From an uncultured delta proteobacterium (GTDB taxonomy: Bacteria > Myxococcota_A > Polyangia > Polyangiales > Polyangiaceae), in NCBI GenBank assembly GCA_903893335.1, contig CAITLX010000687.1, positions 1 through 6,901 of the forward strand: a DNA stretch of 6,901 nt, given 5' to 3'. The position numbers and the translations under genes were made by a program. This document shows, piece by piece, positions 6,391 to 6,901 of the stretch. Below the pieces are notes generated by a model. The model was not told the DNA's origin, made no database searches, and was given only the letters and a program-made list of their open reading frames with translations. Position 1 is the stretch's first letter. Every line of letters starts with the position of its first letter.

Positions 6391-6901
6391 GGGGGAGGTG
6401 CTCGAGCGTCTCGGCCACGCCAGCGTAGCCGGTCGCGAACCAGTACCACCAGGCCGTCATCATGATGCCGTGGCCGACGAAGATGAAGACGTGGCTCCAC
6501 ATCTCGACGCGGTCGGAGGCCCCGGTCGCGTAGCGCTTCCAGTGCATCGCCTCGTCGAACAGGCTGTAGACGAACGAGAGCACCGTGAGGACGGCCGCCG
6601 GGATCCAGAAGGCCGCGCGGTGCTCGTAGGCCGCGGTGAGCGCGACCGAGCTCGCGATGCCGCAGAAGATCGTGACCCCGTGCACGAGCCCCTCGGCCTC
6701 CTGGATGACGGGCTTGTAGACGGTGCGGTGACCGATGGTGTCGATCGCGATGGCGAGCGCGAAGATCGCCGCGCCCGCGGGCACCCAGTACGCCTCGGGC
6801 GGGAACGCGACGCCCGCGAGCCGCCCGACGACGAGGAACCCCCCCGTGGCCACGACGAGCCCGAGCATGAGCCCCACCCAGGCGAGGTACACGGCCCAGT
6901 C
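6380..6901 (-). CDS. Multi-pass membrane protein of unknown function, 5' end uncertain
   Basis: I do not recognise the family. The frame is open to the window edge, so the gene may begin outside it. Candidate internal starts are GTG 6892 (170 aa) and ATG 6868, the latter with GGGG 4 nt before it. Residue numbers here assume GTG 6892. About five hydrophobic segments are visible: 3-24, 34-54, 70-88, 93-112 and 133-153. His and acidic residues cluster at segment ends: D51/H55 (DTIGH), E67/H71, E90/H91, D113/E114/H117 (DEAMHW), and H134 and H141 (WSHVFIFVGH). Such a pattern could bind heme or metal in the membrane, but this is inference; the spacing does not match the His boxes of CrtZ-type hydroxylases or fatty-acid desaturases. 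Its stop overlaps the start of the B12-dependent-type regulator, so the two are very likely one operon and may share light or B12 control. Confidence 0.74.
   Translation of the reverse strand, partial: DWAVYLAWVGLMLGLVVATGGFLVVGRLAGVAFPPEAYWVPAGAAIFALAIAIDTIGHRTVYKPVIQEAEGLVHGVTIFCGIASSVALTAAYEHRAAFWIPAAVLTVLSFVYSLFDEAMHWKRYATGASDRVEMWSHVFIFVGHGIMMTAWWYWFATGYAGVAETLEHLPRVT

Noticed and set aside
1..6901. tRNA, rRNA, CRISPR arrays, insertion sequences, attachment sites
   Set aside because: No cloverleaf-like segments, regularly spaced repeats, terminal inverted repeats or transposase motifs were seen; a by-eye reading could still miss a small RNA.

Overview
The window is very GC-rich (by eye about 70% or more, with G/C at almost every third codon position). 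It encodes families typical of Myxococcota/deltaproteobacteria-like soil bacteria: a PGAP1-like esterase, an SGNH hydrolase with a membrane-spanning N-terminus, a transmembrane class III adenylyl cyclase, a YihY/BrkB membrane protein and a CarH/LitR-like MerR regulator with a cobalamin-binding domain. I infer a myxobacterium or close relative. No 16S rRNA or other taxonomic marker is present, so this rests on composition and gene content only. The strong third-position GC produces many long antisense and out-of-frame ORFs, which are not genes.

Layout. Positions 1-807 (+) are the 3' part of an alpha/beta-hydrolase gene whose start lies before the window. It converges, across a 50-bp gap, on a minus-strand gene (2204 to 858) for a membrane-anchored SGNH/GDSL hydrolase. 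A 170-bp divergent intergenic region (2205-2374) separates that gene from a plus-strand pair: a membrane-bound class III adenylyl cyclase (2375-4108) and, 40 bp later, a YihY/BrkB-family membrane protein (4149-4982). This pair converges, with only 10 bp between stop codons, on a minus-strand cluster. In order of transcription the cluster holds a multi-pass membrane protein rich in His and acidic residues (6901 to 6380, 5' end uncertain or outside), a MerR-type regulator with a B12-binding domain (6390 to 5425, overlapping the previous gene by 11 bp), and a 122-codon protein of unknown function (5361 to 4993).

How the genes may work together. The cyclase has all the residues expected for catalysis and a periplasmic sensing region, so the plus-strand pair looks like a cAMP signalling gene co-transcribed with a membrane protein. 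The overlapping minus-strand pair joins a probable light- or B12-responsive repressor to an unrecognised membrane protein with several His and acidic residues. This is the best candidate in the window for something undescribed. The regulator keeps the W-x9-EH and E-x-H-x-x-G cobalamin signatures, but has Val where the Thermus CarH upper-ligand His is expected. No RNA genes, mobile elements, CRISPR arrays or phage genes were seen.
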